64,000 nt of DNA, from contig MU129126.1 of the NCBI GenBank assembly GCA_014904985.1, positions 14,623 through 78,622 of the forward strand, given 5' to 3'. Every line of letters starts with the position of its first letter. Position 1 is the stretch's first letter. This DNA comes from Hydnum rufescens UP504. Its lineage: Eukaryota; Basidiomycota; Agaricomycetes; Cantharellales; Hydnaceae. Both the position numbers and the translations under genes were made by a program. Under the pieces are notes generated by a model. The model was not told where the DNA came from. It ran no database searches and was given only the letters and a program-made list of their open reading frames with translations. This document shows, one piece after another, positions 1 through 10,257 of the stretch.

Positions 1-33
1 ATTTGTTGTAGCTACTGGGGGTGGGGACTCACC
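1..33 (-). other. 5' part of intron-like module
   Basis: On the minus strand a TATAAG|GTGAGT 5' splice site lies at 33/32, 10 nt after hairpin H1 (43-70). The rest of the intron would lie outside the window. Confidence 0.5.
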
Positions 34-350
34 TTATATGGGACCACACACCCACCGTGGCGGGTGTGGTGATTCCTGGGGCCTCATTTGGCATGGTCGC
101 GTCCTCGTTTGGCGCGTTGCCATGGTGCGATCCCCATTTGACGTGGTGCCATATTTCGCATCGTTGCCGCGTTGCTTGTGGTCGTGTCCTCTTTTGGCGC
201 GGTGCCGTATCTCACGTCGTTGCCACGTCGCGTCCTCATTGGTGTGCTGCCGTATTTCATGCATTGGCCCTTGCTGTGGGTTGCGTGTCGGGCTGCCGTT
301 TGGGTTCTCGTTATTTCGCGGCTTCGTCGTGTGTTGAACGAAGCCTCAAT

Positions 351-454
351 CTAGAATAATTAAAGTCGTGTTAGTAAAAAGTTTCAAAGCAGCACAAAAA
401 GAGCAGCTTTCGCTGCTCTTTTGCGCCGTTGTACCTACTAGCAGAAAAACTCAC
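351..454 (-). other. Intron-like module with H2 hairpin
   Basis: 104-nt candidate intron: AAG|GTGAGT donor, hairpin H2 at 392-426, a TACTAAC branch-like motif near 370, and an ATTATTCTAG acceptor. It has perfect intron grammar and matches the intron at 9884-9992. The exon-like stretch downstream on the minus strand (350-34) ends in H1 and the next donor. Confidence 0.6.
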
Positions 455-599
455 CTTATGACACACACCGCGGGTGGCGGGTGTGTGGTCACGCGCTTGC
501 CTTTCCAGGCGTTGTTTTTGTGGTTTCGGAGATGAGAAGAAAATCCAATTCAACACCGGCAATTGCCGATACTCAAGAAGCGCCCAAGTGCTGATGCTT

Positions 600-692
600 A
601 GCAAGCGACAATACAGTGCAAAAAGAGCAGCGAAAGCTGCTCTTTTTGCGTGGTGTTTAATTTTTAACTAATTTAACAATATTATTTTATAG
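600..692 (+). other. 3' part of intron-like module
   Basis: Hairpin H2 (618-649) is followed by an AACTAAT branch-like motif and a TTTTATAG acceptor ending at 692. No matching donor is present upstream, because the right half of the core has been lost here. Confidence 0.45.
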
Positions 693-850
693 GTATTAAC
701 CATTCTCGCAAACCAATACCGACACAGAACCCCCCGTACCCCCCCTTATTGACGCCCGAACGATGGGGCACAGGGAGAACCCGTACATACGAGCCGGAGT
801 CCGCGCTCCCAGTACCCTACACCCACCACAGCGGTGTAGGGTGCTCCAAG

Positions 851-965
851 GTAAGTTTTTATTTTTATTTTTATTTCTGATTCTTGTGGCGCAAAAAGAG
901 CAGCATGAGCTGCTCTTTTTGTGTTGCTTTGAATATTCATACTAACGATTCATTTATTATTCTAG
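851..965 (+). other. Intron-like module with H2 hairpin
   Basis: 115-nt candidate intron: CCAAG|GTAAGT donor, H2 at 891-922, ACTAAC branch-like motif and ATTATTCTAG acceptor. The H1 just upstream (814-842) carries two compensated base-pair changes relative to the usual H1 stem. Confidence 0.6.
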
Positions 966-1208
966 GTTGACTTGTCCAAGACATGACGAAAACCCACGAA
1001 ACAATGAGGGACTGAGCGGTAATGCGACACGCGGCCAACACGACACGCGACACATGACACGCAACACGCAACACGCAACACGCAACATGCGACACACAAC
1101 ACACAACACGCACCAATGTGACACGCACCAATGCGAGACACGCAAAGTGCCAAATGAGGACCCCAGGTACCACACACCCACCGTAGCGGGTGTGTGGTAC
1201 GATTTAAG

Positions 1209-1315
1209 GTGAGTCCCCGCACCCCAGTAGCTACACCCGCGCAAAAAGAGCAGTGAAAGCTGCTCTTTTTGCGCTGCTTTGGATATTTGTACTAATATAT
1301 CTTTTATTACTCTAG
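1209..1315 (+). other. Intron-like module with H2 hairpin
   Basis: 107-nt candidate intron: TTTAAG|GTGAGT donor 9 nt after H1 (1168-1199), H2 at 1241-1272, TACTAAT branch-like motif and TTACTCTAG acceptor. The exon-like stretch before it (966-1208) is dominated by ACACGC repeats. Confidence 0.6.
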
Positions 1316-1471
1316 ATTGTGGCCACAATGAAAACCCGCAAAACGACAAGGGCCCAAATGACAACACACCAAAGGGCAACACAATGGACGACAACACGCC
1401 AAACGGCAACGCGACAAACGGCAATTCACCAGATGAGAACTGAACGTGCCCAATGAGTGGCCCTATATACG

Positions 1472-1783
1472 GTGAGTCCCCCCTAGTATTTATTTTCCTT
1501 AGCTACATTGCGCAAGAAGAGCAGCCTCTGGCTGCTCTTCTTGGGTGCATGGGTGAGCCCCACTGGGCGAGCCTAGTGTATATAATAATAATAAATAAAT
1601 GAATAAATAATAAATAAATAATCCTAATGGCTAGGGGCCCCAGGGGCCCCTGGGCTGCTTGACCGGCCCCTCGACTGAATTGCAGGGGCCCCTGGGGGCC
1701 CCTGGGTCTGATATCTAGTTAGAGCATATAAATGCAACCCTTGAAGTATCTAGTTAGATACCGATAATTGGCTGACCAGGCTG
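1472..1783 (+). repeat. Right terminal module of array A
   Basis: Starts with a GTGAGT donor-like site and an H2 variant (1512-1543) whose stem has A to G balanced by T to C. Then come a TAA/AAT-rich microsatellite and two GGGGCCCC-rich palindromic stretches (1633-1650 and 1684-1710), ending at about 1783 in TGACCAGGCTG. The segment 1512-1783 recurs almost unchanged at 22915-23196, at the right end of array C, so it probably marks a true element boundary. Confidence 0.65.
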
Positions 1784-1793
1784 ACATAGTCAC

Positions 1794-2329
1794 TGTCAGG
1801 GCCACGCTGCGACGAGAGCACCAGACAAATATAAACACAGATAACTCCGACTAAGTCCGGCAGTGAGTCCGGCTGAGTCCGGGAGAATACGGGCAAGAAC
1901 GAGATAACGAGACTGAGATGGAGAGGTAATCCAGCAGCCCGGAAGGGACTAGGCGGAAACGAGTACAGCGGTCCTTAAGCTCACGGAGTCAACTGGGAAG
2001 TACTCGGACTGTAGTCTGGAGTGGAAGCGGAAATCCTGAGAGACCAAAGCTGAATCTCTGGATTTCGCCCCGGACTACTTATACATAGTTCCTATACTAC
2101 GGGGGATTGATCGCTTAATGAGAAGTGGTTACAGGGGGGCAGGCACAAGAGGGGGAGCAGGCAGGGGACGGGAAAGTGGAGGGGACAGGGACAGGGCCAG
2201 GGGTAAGTGTGTGAGAACCAGAAGTAAAGGAAATGAGGAAATGAAGGGGAAATGAAATGGAGGCGGGGACAAACCGGAACAAATCCGGAAACAAATCCGG
2301 AATTAACAGGAAATGGACGAACTCTGACA
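1794..2329 (+). mobile_element. Probable solo LTR (536 bp)
   Basis: Begins TGTCAGGGCCACGCTGC and ends TCTGACA, giving TGTCAG/CTGACA terminal inverted repeats. Flanking pentamers GTCAC (1789-1793) and GTCAT (2330-2334) match in four of five bases. The start and the inner motif AATCCTGAGAGA resemble the securely bounded solo LTR at 37910-38725, and both have a TATA-like box after that motif. The right boundary is the weaker end. Confidence 0.45.
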
Positions 2330-2334
2330 GTCAT

Positions 2335-4159
2335 GGGCGCCTGGGGGGCACAGTCCAACATTGCCTTGAGAAAAAGCTGCACAGACACGGGTGTTTTGGT
2401 TGATTTAGGGTTCTCCGTGGTGATACAGAGACCCTTGGCCTCCTTGATCAGGCTTTTATACTGGTCCAGAGGTTCAGGAAGGGAAGAGCACGGGGCAATC
2501 AAGCCATCAACGTGGAGAGACATTGTGGTAGTAAGATACTATAATTGGTTAGTCAGCAGGTGCTTTCACCCAGCAATCCAAAGGAGCCAGACAGCCCCAT
2601 GCCTGATTAGTCCTTGGGATCCCACTCAACCTTCTGTGCTCATCCACCAAATATTGCATTACAGTATCTATGTTCAAGTACTATGGGCAGTCGGATTCTC
2701 TAACGAGCATGAGTGGAGCCAAAATGGACTTTGGGCAACATCTGGAAGCAAATTAAATCAGCAGAGCTGGTTGGCTCATCAATGTACCAAGTCATTTCTT
2801 GAGGTAGCAGCGGTGAACTTCTCAACAAATTGATTATAAAGGAAAGCTAACCAGCCAGCAGGAAGAGGCGTGATTTCAGTTTTGGCAAGACTGGGGAAGA
2901 TAGAATATGCGGATTTGCATCCGGGTGTTGCCCAAGGGCAAGAATGGCATTAGCTACCCTTCTGCATCAACAGTTTCTCTTAATTCTCAGCTCTAATTTT
3001 GATTGGGCAAAAAATTTAGCCAACTACAAAATTTAAGTGCCCTGGGTCAAGAGGGGTCCAAAATGCGGCTAAAATCCAGGAGATATCATGTTTACTTTTC
3101 AGGGGGTGACTTCTGGATGGTGCTGTTTTACAGCGGACAATCTTCCATTAACTACTCACCTAATTACTTGTTCATGGTTGGTTTTCTTTTGGGTTTCTTA
3201 TCCCGGGGGCTCTGGTGGCCCCTCTGGAGCACTTCCAAATTTTTAATTTTTAATTTGGCAGAAAGGAACCATGGGACTCATTCAAGCTAAACCCTCTGGC
3301 CAATGTACTACAAGACGCCCCTTTGGACACAATTCCGTCCCAATCGCGGATGAATTCTCTATAGATAATGAACCGAGGTGTTGGCAGTCACCACAGAGTG
3401 GTTCGAACTGGTAGAGGGGTGTCACAAATTTCAAGTGAACCTATGGTCAAAATAGGTGAGCCCTATTGTGGGGATACCCTAGTGAAAGTAGCAGCCTGGA
3501 AACAATTCCTCCCCCTGATTACTAAGCGGGTGAGGGTGGACTTGAAAGATCGAGAGCTCAAGTGGAAAGGCGGGAAGGATGTAATAGGAACGTCCTTATC
3601 CTTGTTGGCAACCCTGCTCTTTTATAGTATTTACAAGAAGGTAGAGAAACAGAAAATAGGAGAATCTTTAGATACCAGTGCTGTAGTACTGGTGAGAAAA
3701 GAGATGAGTATTCTCGGTGAGTAGCTGCTCAGCAGCATGGCATTACTAACGGGTGTTCGAGTGGAATCTCTCCCTGATTACTAAGTGGGTGAGGACAAAT
3801 TCGGATCGGTGAGACTTAGAGTAGCTCAGGTGAACAAGCGACGGCAGAAAGAACCCGAAGAAGAAGTCCTTAGTATTTTTGTGAGCTTAAGCTTGGATCC
3901 AGGAGGTAGATTGGCGAGGTTGTCGGCATAGCCTCACAGGGGTCACTTGTCTCCGTCTCCAAATAGGGTTCTCAGTCGATTTTCGTAATGGACACTCGCC
4001 GCAGACCCCGGTCACTGTGGGGCCCAGTACATTGATTATTTATCCTTATTGCGGACAGCAAAGGCAAGAGCATAATTCACGGATGGGCTCGGCAGTTGCC
4101 GAGTTTGGCGTCCCATCAGCGGGAATTGGAACCTATCGCTCGCTAGGTCCCCAAATTCT
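2335..4159. other. No recognisable gene
   Basis: Only overlapping short ORFs of unconvincing composition are present (longest 2252-2833 on plus, 2092-2523 on minus, 3368-3724 on plus). None shows a family motif I recognise. The first part adjoins the LTR at 1794-2329 and may be old retroelement sequence. Confidence 0.4.
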
Positions 4160-4870
4160 CCACATTTTCGCAGTCTCTCCAATTCATCTCAATCAACTTC
4201 AAGCTAGACGTTGGGCTACACTTCATGTCATGGCTTTCCATCGGCAGGAGTTGGTATTTGATCTTGCCCTATCATTCTCCATTTTGTTTCACGCGTTTTT
4301 GTGGTCTCTCCAATCCATCTCCATCAACTTCGGGCTGGACGTCGGGCTACACTTTCGTGTTGTGGCTTTCCGTTCGGCAGGAGTTGCTATTTGATCTCAC
4401 CCTATCCCTCACTGGGTCTCACACTTTTCACACAGTTTCATGCTCTCTCCAATCCGTCTCAATCAACTTTGAGCTAGACATCGGGCTGCACTTTGTGTCG
4501 TGGCTTTCTGTTGGCAGGAGTTGCTATTTGATCTCGCCCTATCGCTTGCCAGGTCCACAAATTCTCCATCATTTTTTTTTCACACATTTTAGTGTTCTCT
4601 CCAATCCATCTCAATCAACTTCAAGCTAGACATCGGGCTACACTTCGTGTTGTTGGTTTTCCGTCGGCAGGAGTTTTATTCGATCTCGCCCCATCACTCA
4701 CCAACTCGCACAGTTTTTCCATTGCTTTTCGCACGCTTTTGCGGTCTCTCCAATCCATCTCAATCAACTTTGAGTTAGACGTCGGGCTACACTTGCTGTC
4801 GTGGCTTCTCGTCTTCAGGAGTTGTTTGACCTCACCATATCACTCAACGAGTCTCCCTGTTTCCCATTGT
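4160..4870 (+). repeat. Tandem repeat, five copies of about 133-155 bp
   Basis: The phrase TCTCTCCAATCCATCTCAAT recurs with small changes near 4174, 4305, 4443, 4598 and 4745. Each is followed by a stretch like AGACATCGGGCTACACTT, then GGCAGGAGTT, then TTTGATCTCGCCCTAT. The array sits directly upstream of the KDZ transposase gene, so it may lie in that gene's promoter region. Confidence 0.8.
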
Positions 4871-5042
4871 TTTTCACGCGTTCTATCAATCGCAAACTAC
4901 ACGGCAGTCGAGTCGTCACCCTATATCACCCCCTGCAGAGCGTCCTATCTATCCTACATTAGTCCATCGGTTTTCACTGTTTATATTTCTGCTAAGCCGT
5001 CCTCTATCGTTAGGTTCCACAGTACACAGTACTCTACCAAAA

Positions 5043-8000
5043 ATGGCCTCAGGCATCAACAGAGCTCCGCCTAGACTGAATACCCAGACAAATCATACCA
5101 AGCTGCAAGAAGATGCCATCCCTCATCAGCAACCCAGAATGAAGAAACGGAAGAGTCGAGCGAAATTCCCTAAGCAAGAAACCATTGGCCATGGACCTTC
5201 CGGGCCCTTGTACTCGTCTGCAGCTCCTGCACCATCACTGTCCCAGCTCCCTGAGTATCGATGTTGGTGGATCGATTCCATTGACATTAGACTACGATAT
5301 AGATGATGTCCGCCGATTCACATATGTCTCGAATCCGACAAGCTATCTCGTCATGCACGTCGAAAACATGCACAGGCTCATCGCTGGAGTTCCACCATGC
5401 TCCCCTCATTAATATGGCCCTTCATGGCCTTCAAGCGGCAGGGAGTGAGACCGACCACGTCAACATCCACAGGGTGTTCGCCATGTTCTTGCCCCTATGT
5501 CCGCACTTTACAGGTGGTTTGCGTCTTCATGGATTGTATGTTGCAATCAGCCAGTGTTTTCATTCCCTCTCGCTAATCAAGCATTCAGATCTTCAAGATA
5601 TCACTCTGGCTGTATGTCAATGTCAGCCTGCTGCGACCCAGTTAATCCAGCATGGCGTCTTCCCATGTGCCCCGGTATGGCCATCTTTAGCAGTTAGTTT
5701 GGACATGCTGGAGTTTGTGGCCGAGCTCTTTGTGCATGTCGCCCCTAACGAGAGAGCATGGGCAGCAACATTGGAGAAATATCTCAATGTCCGCGGTTAT
5801 CAGTTTGCTGCAAAGGATTCTTTACGTCGTCGATTCGCGAATGCCCTATCTCACTACCAGATGCTGGTCCGCCTTGTCGATATTGAGATATCCAAAATCG
5901 TCGATCTTAATCGGACTTCCGCAGAATGCCTCCCGTCACATTGCACTCTTGATGAGGTGACTCCAGTGAATGAGCGCATTTACCAGAATGCACATAACTA
6001 CATCGCACCTTTGGTTCCCCGACATGAGCCCAGCTTGTATCTGCAATCTCGCTGTCCCCTTTGTTTTGGAGGAAACCATACTGAACAGCTCGGTCTACTG
6101 TGAGTCAAGGCTTCCTTCACTCTCGATGGGTGATATATTGACTCCTTTTGTGTTTTCTAGTGTTTCCTGTATTGTCTGCATCGATGCCAACTTCCAACTC
6201 AAGTGCAACCGTGATCTGGATCGAAGGATGGGCCACAAGGGTGAAACCGGCACACGGGACCCTCTGGTTATGTTGCCTCGGAGTATATGGCTCAGCGATG
6301 AACATTTGGCTGAGTGGGAGGCAAAATCAACTCCATGTGACCGGCAAAGGCTTCAAGGACTGCGAGTAAGCGAAAGGTTGCCGAGATGACTGAAGATGAC
6401 GCTGCCAATGAGGAAGATCGTGTTGAACCCAGGATGACGTTACCTGCATCAGCTCTCGACCAGTGCCTAGAATCCTTCACAGCAGCTGATGGAAATCGTG
6501 TCAAAGCATCCACCCAAAAATTCGACTCTACGGGTGTCATGGCGCTTCTCTGCCAGCATGATCAGGCAATTTTCCTTGCCAACATGGTGACCGCTGGTGA
6601 GAAGCAGTTTTATGCCTACGCTCTCATTGCTGCGTTACTGTGTGAGCTACCTGAATGTTGGAAAGTTGGTCTGCTGTATGATGTTGCTTGTGCACTTCAG
6701 CAGAGTCTGGCAAAATGGCAATTTATGCCAGGGTGGCTTGACCGGATCTCTTTCGGTGTCTCGATATTTCATGCATATGGCGCCACCAGTGGGTGTGTCA
6801 ATTGTGGTACCACCCTAGGAAGGCGGAGCTTTGGGGTCTTTCTGATGGGGAAGGTTGTGAACGTTTCTGGAGTGAGCTCATGAGGCTTATCCCCTGCCTT
6901 CGAGTTTCTGGGGTGAGTATCTTGAAGTGGACTTGCATGTACTAGCATGGTAATAGCTGGCTTGTAGCATCATTGTAGGTTGTTCATGATAGACCTCCAA
7001 GTCGAATACCTTGATGAAATGAAACAACGAGGCACAGCAAAATGGATTCAAGAACGAGTTGCAAGGGCAAATGAGCGTCTGTTCGAGGCAGAGCAAATAC
7101 TGGGTGACCGTTCGATCCAGTATTTCCTTGCCCAGTTCAAGGAACAACGTGATTATCAGAGCAAACCTATCACTCATAAATATTCATCATTGCTCAAGGG
7201 GGAACTTGACAGGCTCATCATCTATGCTATTGATTAGGTCAATCGAAGCTGATGGGAGCCCGTGCTGTCGAGCAGATTCTAATTTTATCAGAAACTGCCA
7301 ACCTGTTGGCTGCCAGATTAGATGACCTCAATGTCGAACTCCTTGCTCTGGCAAAGGAGGGGTTAGAGGTTACAGTGTCTTCAGAGCTGAAGACAAATAT
7401 TGATGAGACTAAAGAAGCTTTGCACAAAGCGCGAAATAATGTTGCATGAAAGGTGGCTGTGCTGCAGGCCATGGATGTGACATCCTTTACATCACTTGAG
7501 GAGATGAGACAAAGCCCTTGGATCAATGCGCAACTAAACCTCCATGTGCTGCGTACTCAACTTGTTGTGAAGCTTCACGCACAAAAGTTTGAACTTAGTT
7601 CTCTGGATCATGCCCACGCAAATCGAAAATTAGGTATTTACTCTTTGTCATGATGTGTTCCTTCTCTCCTGACTGCCACATATACTTAAGATCACAACAC
7701 CCATGCTCACGTCGATGCAGTGGTCAAAAGTCGTACACCTGCGATCCAGTCAAATCTGAAATGCTATAATGAGAAGATTCGGCAACTTCTTTCCATGAGA
7801 GGGAAGAATGGCATTCCAAATGATGCTTACGTCCCCCTGGAGATTGAGCCTGATGGTCTCCTGAAGATGGATGTCAATCAGCCAGTCTGGCAGGATGCCA
7901 ATATTGCTGATTTCCCCAATGGGAATGTTCCTGATTGGCTGGCAGATGAGTCGGTGCACACTAATATCCGCATGGCACAAGAAATAATCAACTGCAAGCA

Positions 8001-8468
8001 AGACCTGCTCCGATGTCGGGCAGAATATTCAAATTTGCGCGCTTGGTTCAATGCTGAATTTAAGGCCACAAAGAAGGCCTTTGATGTCTCAGCGGGTGTG
8101 TTTTGGTCTTTGTTTAGGGTGATGTGGTACTGAAAATTGATTCAGACCTAGATGTCAAGTACTTCCTATTGATCAAACTCCACTACCTCGATGATATAGG
8201 TTTGCAGTGGAAGGCTGATACTGTTGCATTGCCAGGAGCTGACAGTGGCCCAGAATGGGATGTGATGCCACAGCTGCCATTGTTACAAAAGGCTAGATCT
8301 CGCACCAAGACTGAAGACCTTGTGGAGTCGGTGATAATAGATGGTATGTCAGATAATGCAAGTTCTGATGATGATGATGGAGGGGAACTGGAGGAGGCAC
8401 TGTCAGAGGTTGATGCTGTGGTTCTGAATGCCCTTGATCATGTGGACTCCTGGTTTCATGCTGCATAA
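5043..8468 (+). pseudogene. KDZ-superfamily (Kyakuja-Dileera-Zisupton) transposase, decayed
   Basis: Fungal DNA transposase with introns. Recognisable parts in order: an N-terminal basic segment (5043-5300); an alpha-helical region ending in CPLCFGG (5303-6103); an intron of about 60 nt (donor about 6100, acceptor about 6160); VCIDANFQLKCN, the first catalytic-core strand (from about 6165); FDSTGVMALLCQHD (from about 6522); a YDVAC motif; then HAYG followed by HQW and LSDGEGCERFWSEL, the most typical KDZ signature (6770-6880). An intron follows (6913-6967), then helical C-terminal segments to 8468. The gene is broken: two extra bases shift the frame at about 6781 inside HAYG/HQW, and an in-frame TGA lies at about 7447. 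The 5' exon structure is uncertain. Family assignment is from motif memory but strong. Confidence 0.8.
6913..6967 (+). other. Intron in KDZ transposase
   Basis: GTGAGT donor after RVSG and a CTTGTAG acceptor before HHCRLFMIDLQVEY. Joining here restores the usual KDZ order of an RVSG-like block followed by a DTQVEY-like block. Confidence 0.6.
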
Positions 8469-8539
8469 TTTTGTGGTTCTACATTCTGTACTTTGGGTAG
8501 ATATAAAGAGTCTTTACTTCGGATTGAAGTTGGCTAGTG

Positions 8540-8826
8540 AAAAATTTGACCAAGTTCCTCACTAAGTGGGGCCCCAGAGGCCAAAGGGCACCTAACTTTG
8601 ATGGGGCCCCAATGGGCCAATAGGCCTAAGAATATTGGGGCCCCAGAGGCCTAAAATACCCAAATTTGGGGCCCAAATCAGTCTACTGCGTGTTTTTTGA
8701 TATTGTTTTGGGGCCCCATTGGGGCCCCTGGTTTTGTAACCCTAACTAGGCCCATCCTGTGACTCATTTTTGGGCCTATCTTAGGTACTGAAGATGGCTG
8801 TCCAGGCTGTGGGTTCAGGTCCTGAC
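8540..8826. repeat. GGGGCCCC-rich left end of array C
   Basis: Four GGGGCCCC palindromes (about 8571, 8601, 8638, 8701) lie in AT-richer sequence. They mirror the GGGGCCCC-rich right terminal module at 23043-23130. It lies between the end of the KDZ gene and the first intron-like module of array C, so it is probably the left terminal module. I see no gene here. Confidence 0.45.
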
Positions 8827-8923
8827 CTAGAATATAAGATATGTTAGTTAAAAATTCAAACCAGCACAAAAAGAGCAGCAAATGCTGCTCCTTTGGTGCC
8901 ATTGGGTACACTGAATAACTTGC
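8827..8923 (-). other. Intron-like module, GC-AG type
   Basis: 97-nt candidate intron on minus: TGTAAG|GCAAGT donor (GC instead of GT), H2 at 8864-8899, AACTAAC branch-like motif and a CTAG acceptor. The exon side carries H1 (8932-8964) and, in one frame, the peptide pattern NEWPxExHTHCGxCVV that recurs in other modules. Confidence 0.55.
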
Positions 8924-9103
8924 CTTACATAGAACCACACACCCACCACAGTGGGTGTGTAGTTCGTGTGGCCACTCGTTGGGCGCATCCCCGGCTGCCA
9001 TGGTCTCGCATTTTCATTTGTCATATTTTCGTCTGGCATATTGCCATTTGGGCTATGGCAGATCCGGGCCCTATTGTTTCGCTGGTTTTGGTCTGGCCAT
9101 GAT

Positions 9104-9213
9104 CTAAAATAATAACAATATGTTAGTAAAGAAATTAAAAGCAGTGCAAAAAGAGCAGCTTGCACTGCTCTTTTTGTGCTGTTGTATCTACTATGATTAA
9201 AAAAAAAACTCAC
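9104..9213 (-). other. Intron-like module with H2 hairpin
   Basis: 110-nt candidate intron: TGTAAG|GTGAGT donor, H2 at 9146-9179, TACTAAC branch-like motif and TTATTTTAG acceptor. It is the mirror image of the module at 9884-9992 across the core. Confidence 0.6.
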
Positions 9214-9883
9214 CTTACATGACCACACACCCACATTGGCAGGTGTGTGGTCACCTGGTTGCCTTTCTAGGCAGTTGTTGGCTGCTGGGTCGGTGGTTGC
9301 TGCTTCAGTGGGTCAGGTGGCTGCATAGTTGCAGAGGAACAAAATTCAACACCGGCAATTGCCGGAACCCAAAAAGTGCCCACCTGCCAGCGCTATGAGC
9401 ACCATATACATCAATAGCAATTATGTAGATGTGTAATAAGTACTATATAATAAATATCTGTTCAAAAATGTGAAAAAGACAATGATAATAAGTCAGAGAT
9501 CAATACAGCACCATATGCCTATATTGCACAGCAGATTGGGCCAATTCTAACCCATAGAAGTGGCCCAATCTGCTGTGCAATATAGGCATATTGATCTCTG
9601 ACTTATGATCATTGTCTTTTTCACATTTTTGAACAGATATTATTATATAGTACTTATTACACATCTACATAATTGCTATTGATGTATATGGTGCTCATAG
9701 CACCAGCAGGTGGGCGCTTTTTGGGTTCCAGCAATTGCTGGCATTGAGTTTCATCTTCTTTTGCAACTACGCACACCACCACGACCCACCAAAGCAGCAA
9801 CCACTGACCCAGCAGCCAACAACCGCCTAGAAAGGCAACCAGGCGACCACACACCCACCGATGCGGGTGTGTGGTCACGTAAG

Positions 9884-9992
9884 GTGAGTATTTTTTAATT
9901 GTAGTAGATACAACAGTGCAAAAAGAGCAGCGCAAGCTGCTCTTTTTGCGCTGCTTTGGATTTTTGTCACTAACCTACTTTCATTATTCTAG
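9884..9992 (+). other. Intron-like module with H2 hairpin
   Basis: 109-nt candidate intron: CGTAAG|GTGAGT donor 7 nt after H1 (9847-9876), H2 at 9918-9949, ACTAAC branch-like motif and ATTATTCTAG acceptor. The following exon-like stretch (9993-10257, resuming at 21912) consists of GATGGCACAACAAAY-type repeats that read as an Asn/Asp/Thr-rich peptide. Confidence 0.6.
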
Positions 9993-10252
9993 ATCATGGC
10001 CTGGTCCCAGGCACAGCAACAACTTGCCAAATGATGAGGCCCCGAACAGCAGGGGCCCAAACAACAATGTGCAAGACAATGTGACAGACAATAACGCACC
10101 CAACGCGACAGATGGCAATGCACCAAGCGACAATGCAACAGACGACAGTGTGACAAACAACAGCACGACAGACGATGGCATGACAGATGATGGCGCAACA
10201 AACGACAGCATGACAGATGATGGCACAACAAATGATGGTGCAACAAATGACG

Positions 10253-10257
10253 GCATG
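10253..10257. repeat. Target site duplication of E1, left
   Basis: GCATG directly before the left LTR; the same pentamer follows the right LTR at 21907-21911. Confidence 0.9.

Larger units (their letters stand above)
1..1783. repeat. Hairpin-intron array A
   Basis: Composite repeat locus, cut off by the window start. Modules left of about 550 are in minus orientation and modules right of about 600 are in plus orientation. The middle (551-600) holds one half of the core that is complete in array C, including the self-complementary CCGGCAATTGCCG, so the other half seems deleted. H1 hairpins lie at 43-70, 460-490, 814-842 and 1168-1199. H2 hairpins lie at 392-426, 618-649, 891-922, 1241-1272 and 1512-1543. 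The right end is a GGGGCCCC-rich terminal module shared with array C. No long reading frame runs through the exon-like stretches; they are low-complexity (for example ACGCAACACGCAAC repeats at 1040-1110). Whether it is transcribed is inference. Confidence 0.75.
9090..10005. repeat. Giant inverted repeat (about 450-nt arms)
   Basis: The left arm up to 9543 and the right arm from 9561 are inverted copies around a 17-nt spacer (9544-9560). The inner 110 bp or so per arm are near identical. Homology continues outwards through GCAATTGCCGG near 9355 and 9740, the TTGCCTTTCTAGGC segment, both H1 hairpins, both donors, both H2 hairpins and both acceptors. The repeat therefore includes a complete intron-like module in each arm, pointing away from the centre. 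Confidence 0.85.
8560..10257. repeat. Hairpin-intron array C, left part with palindromic core
   Basis: Best preserved array. Two minus-oriented modules (8827-9213) lie left of a palindromic core and plus-oriented modules begin right of it (9884). H1 hairpins: 8932-8964, 9221-9252, 9847-9876. H2 hairpins: 8864-8899, 9146-9179, 9918-9949. The locus continues at 21912, because gypsy element E1 inserted at 10257/10258 and duplicated GCATG. Without E1 the array would be about 3 kb, from about 8560 to 23196. Modules on both sides read outwards from the core, as in two divergent transcripts. Confidence 0.75.

Noticed and set aside
391..426. H2 hairpins as intrinsic (Rho-independent) terminators or Pol III terminators
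   Set aside because: The window is eukaryotic, the hairpins recur in a fixed place between donor-like and acceptor-like sites, and the T run is part of the paired stem rather than after it.
1..1783. CRISPR array
   Set aside because: Palindromic repeats are spaced by related low-complexity sequence, not unique spacers of fixed length, occur on both strands, and lie in a fungal genome.
8827..10257. Helitron ends (hairpin followed by CTAG)
   Set aside because: The distance from H2 to CTAG is about 50 nt rather than 10-12, there is no TC 5' end, and a branch-like CTAAY lies between.
9993..10257. Asp/Asn/Thr-rich protein encoded by the long exon of array C
   Set aside because: The frame shifts when the two halves are joined across the E1 insertion, and other modules have different frames; better explained as non-coding low-complexity sequence.
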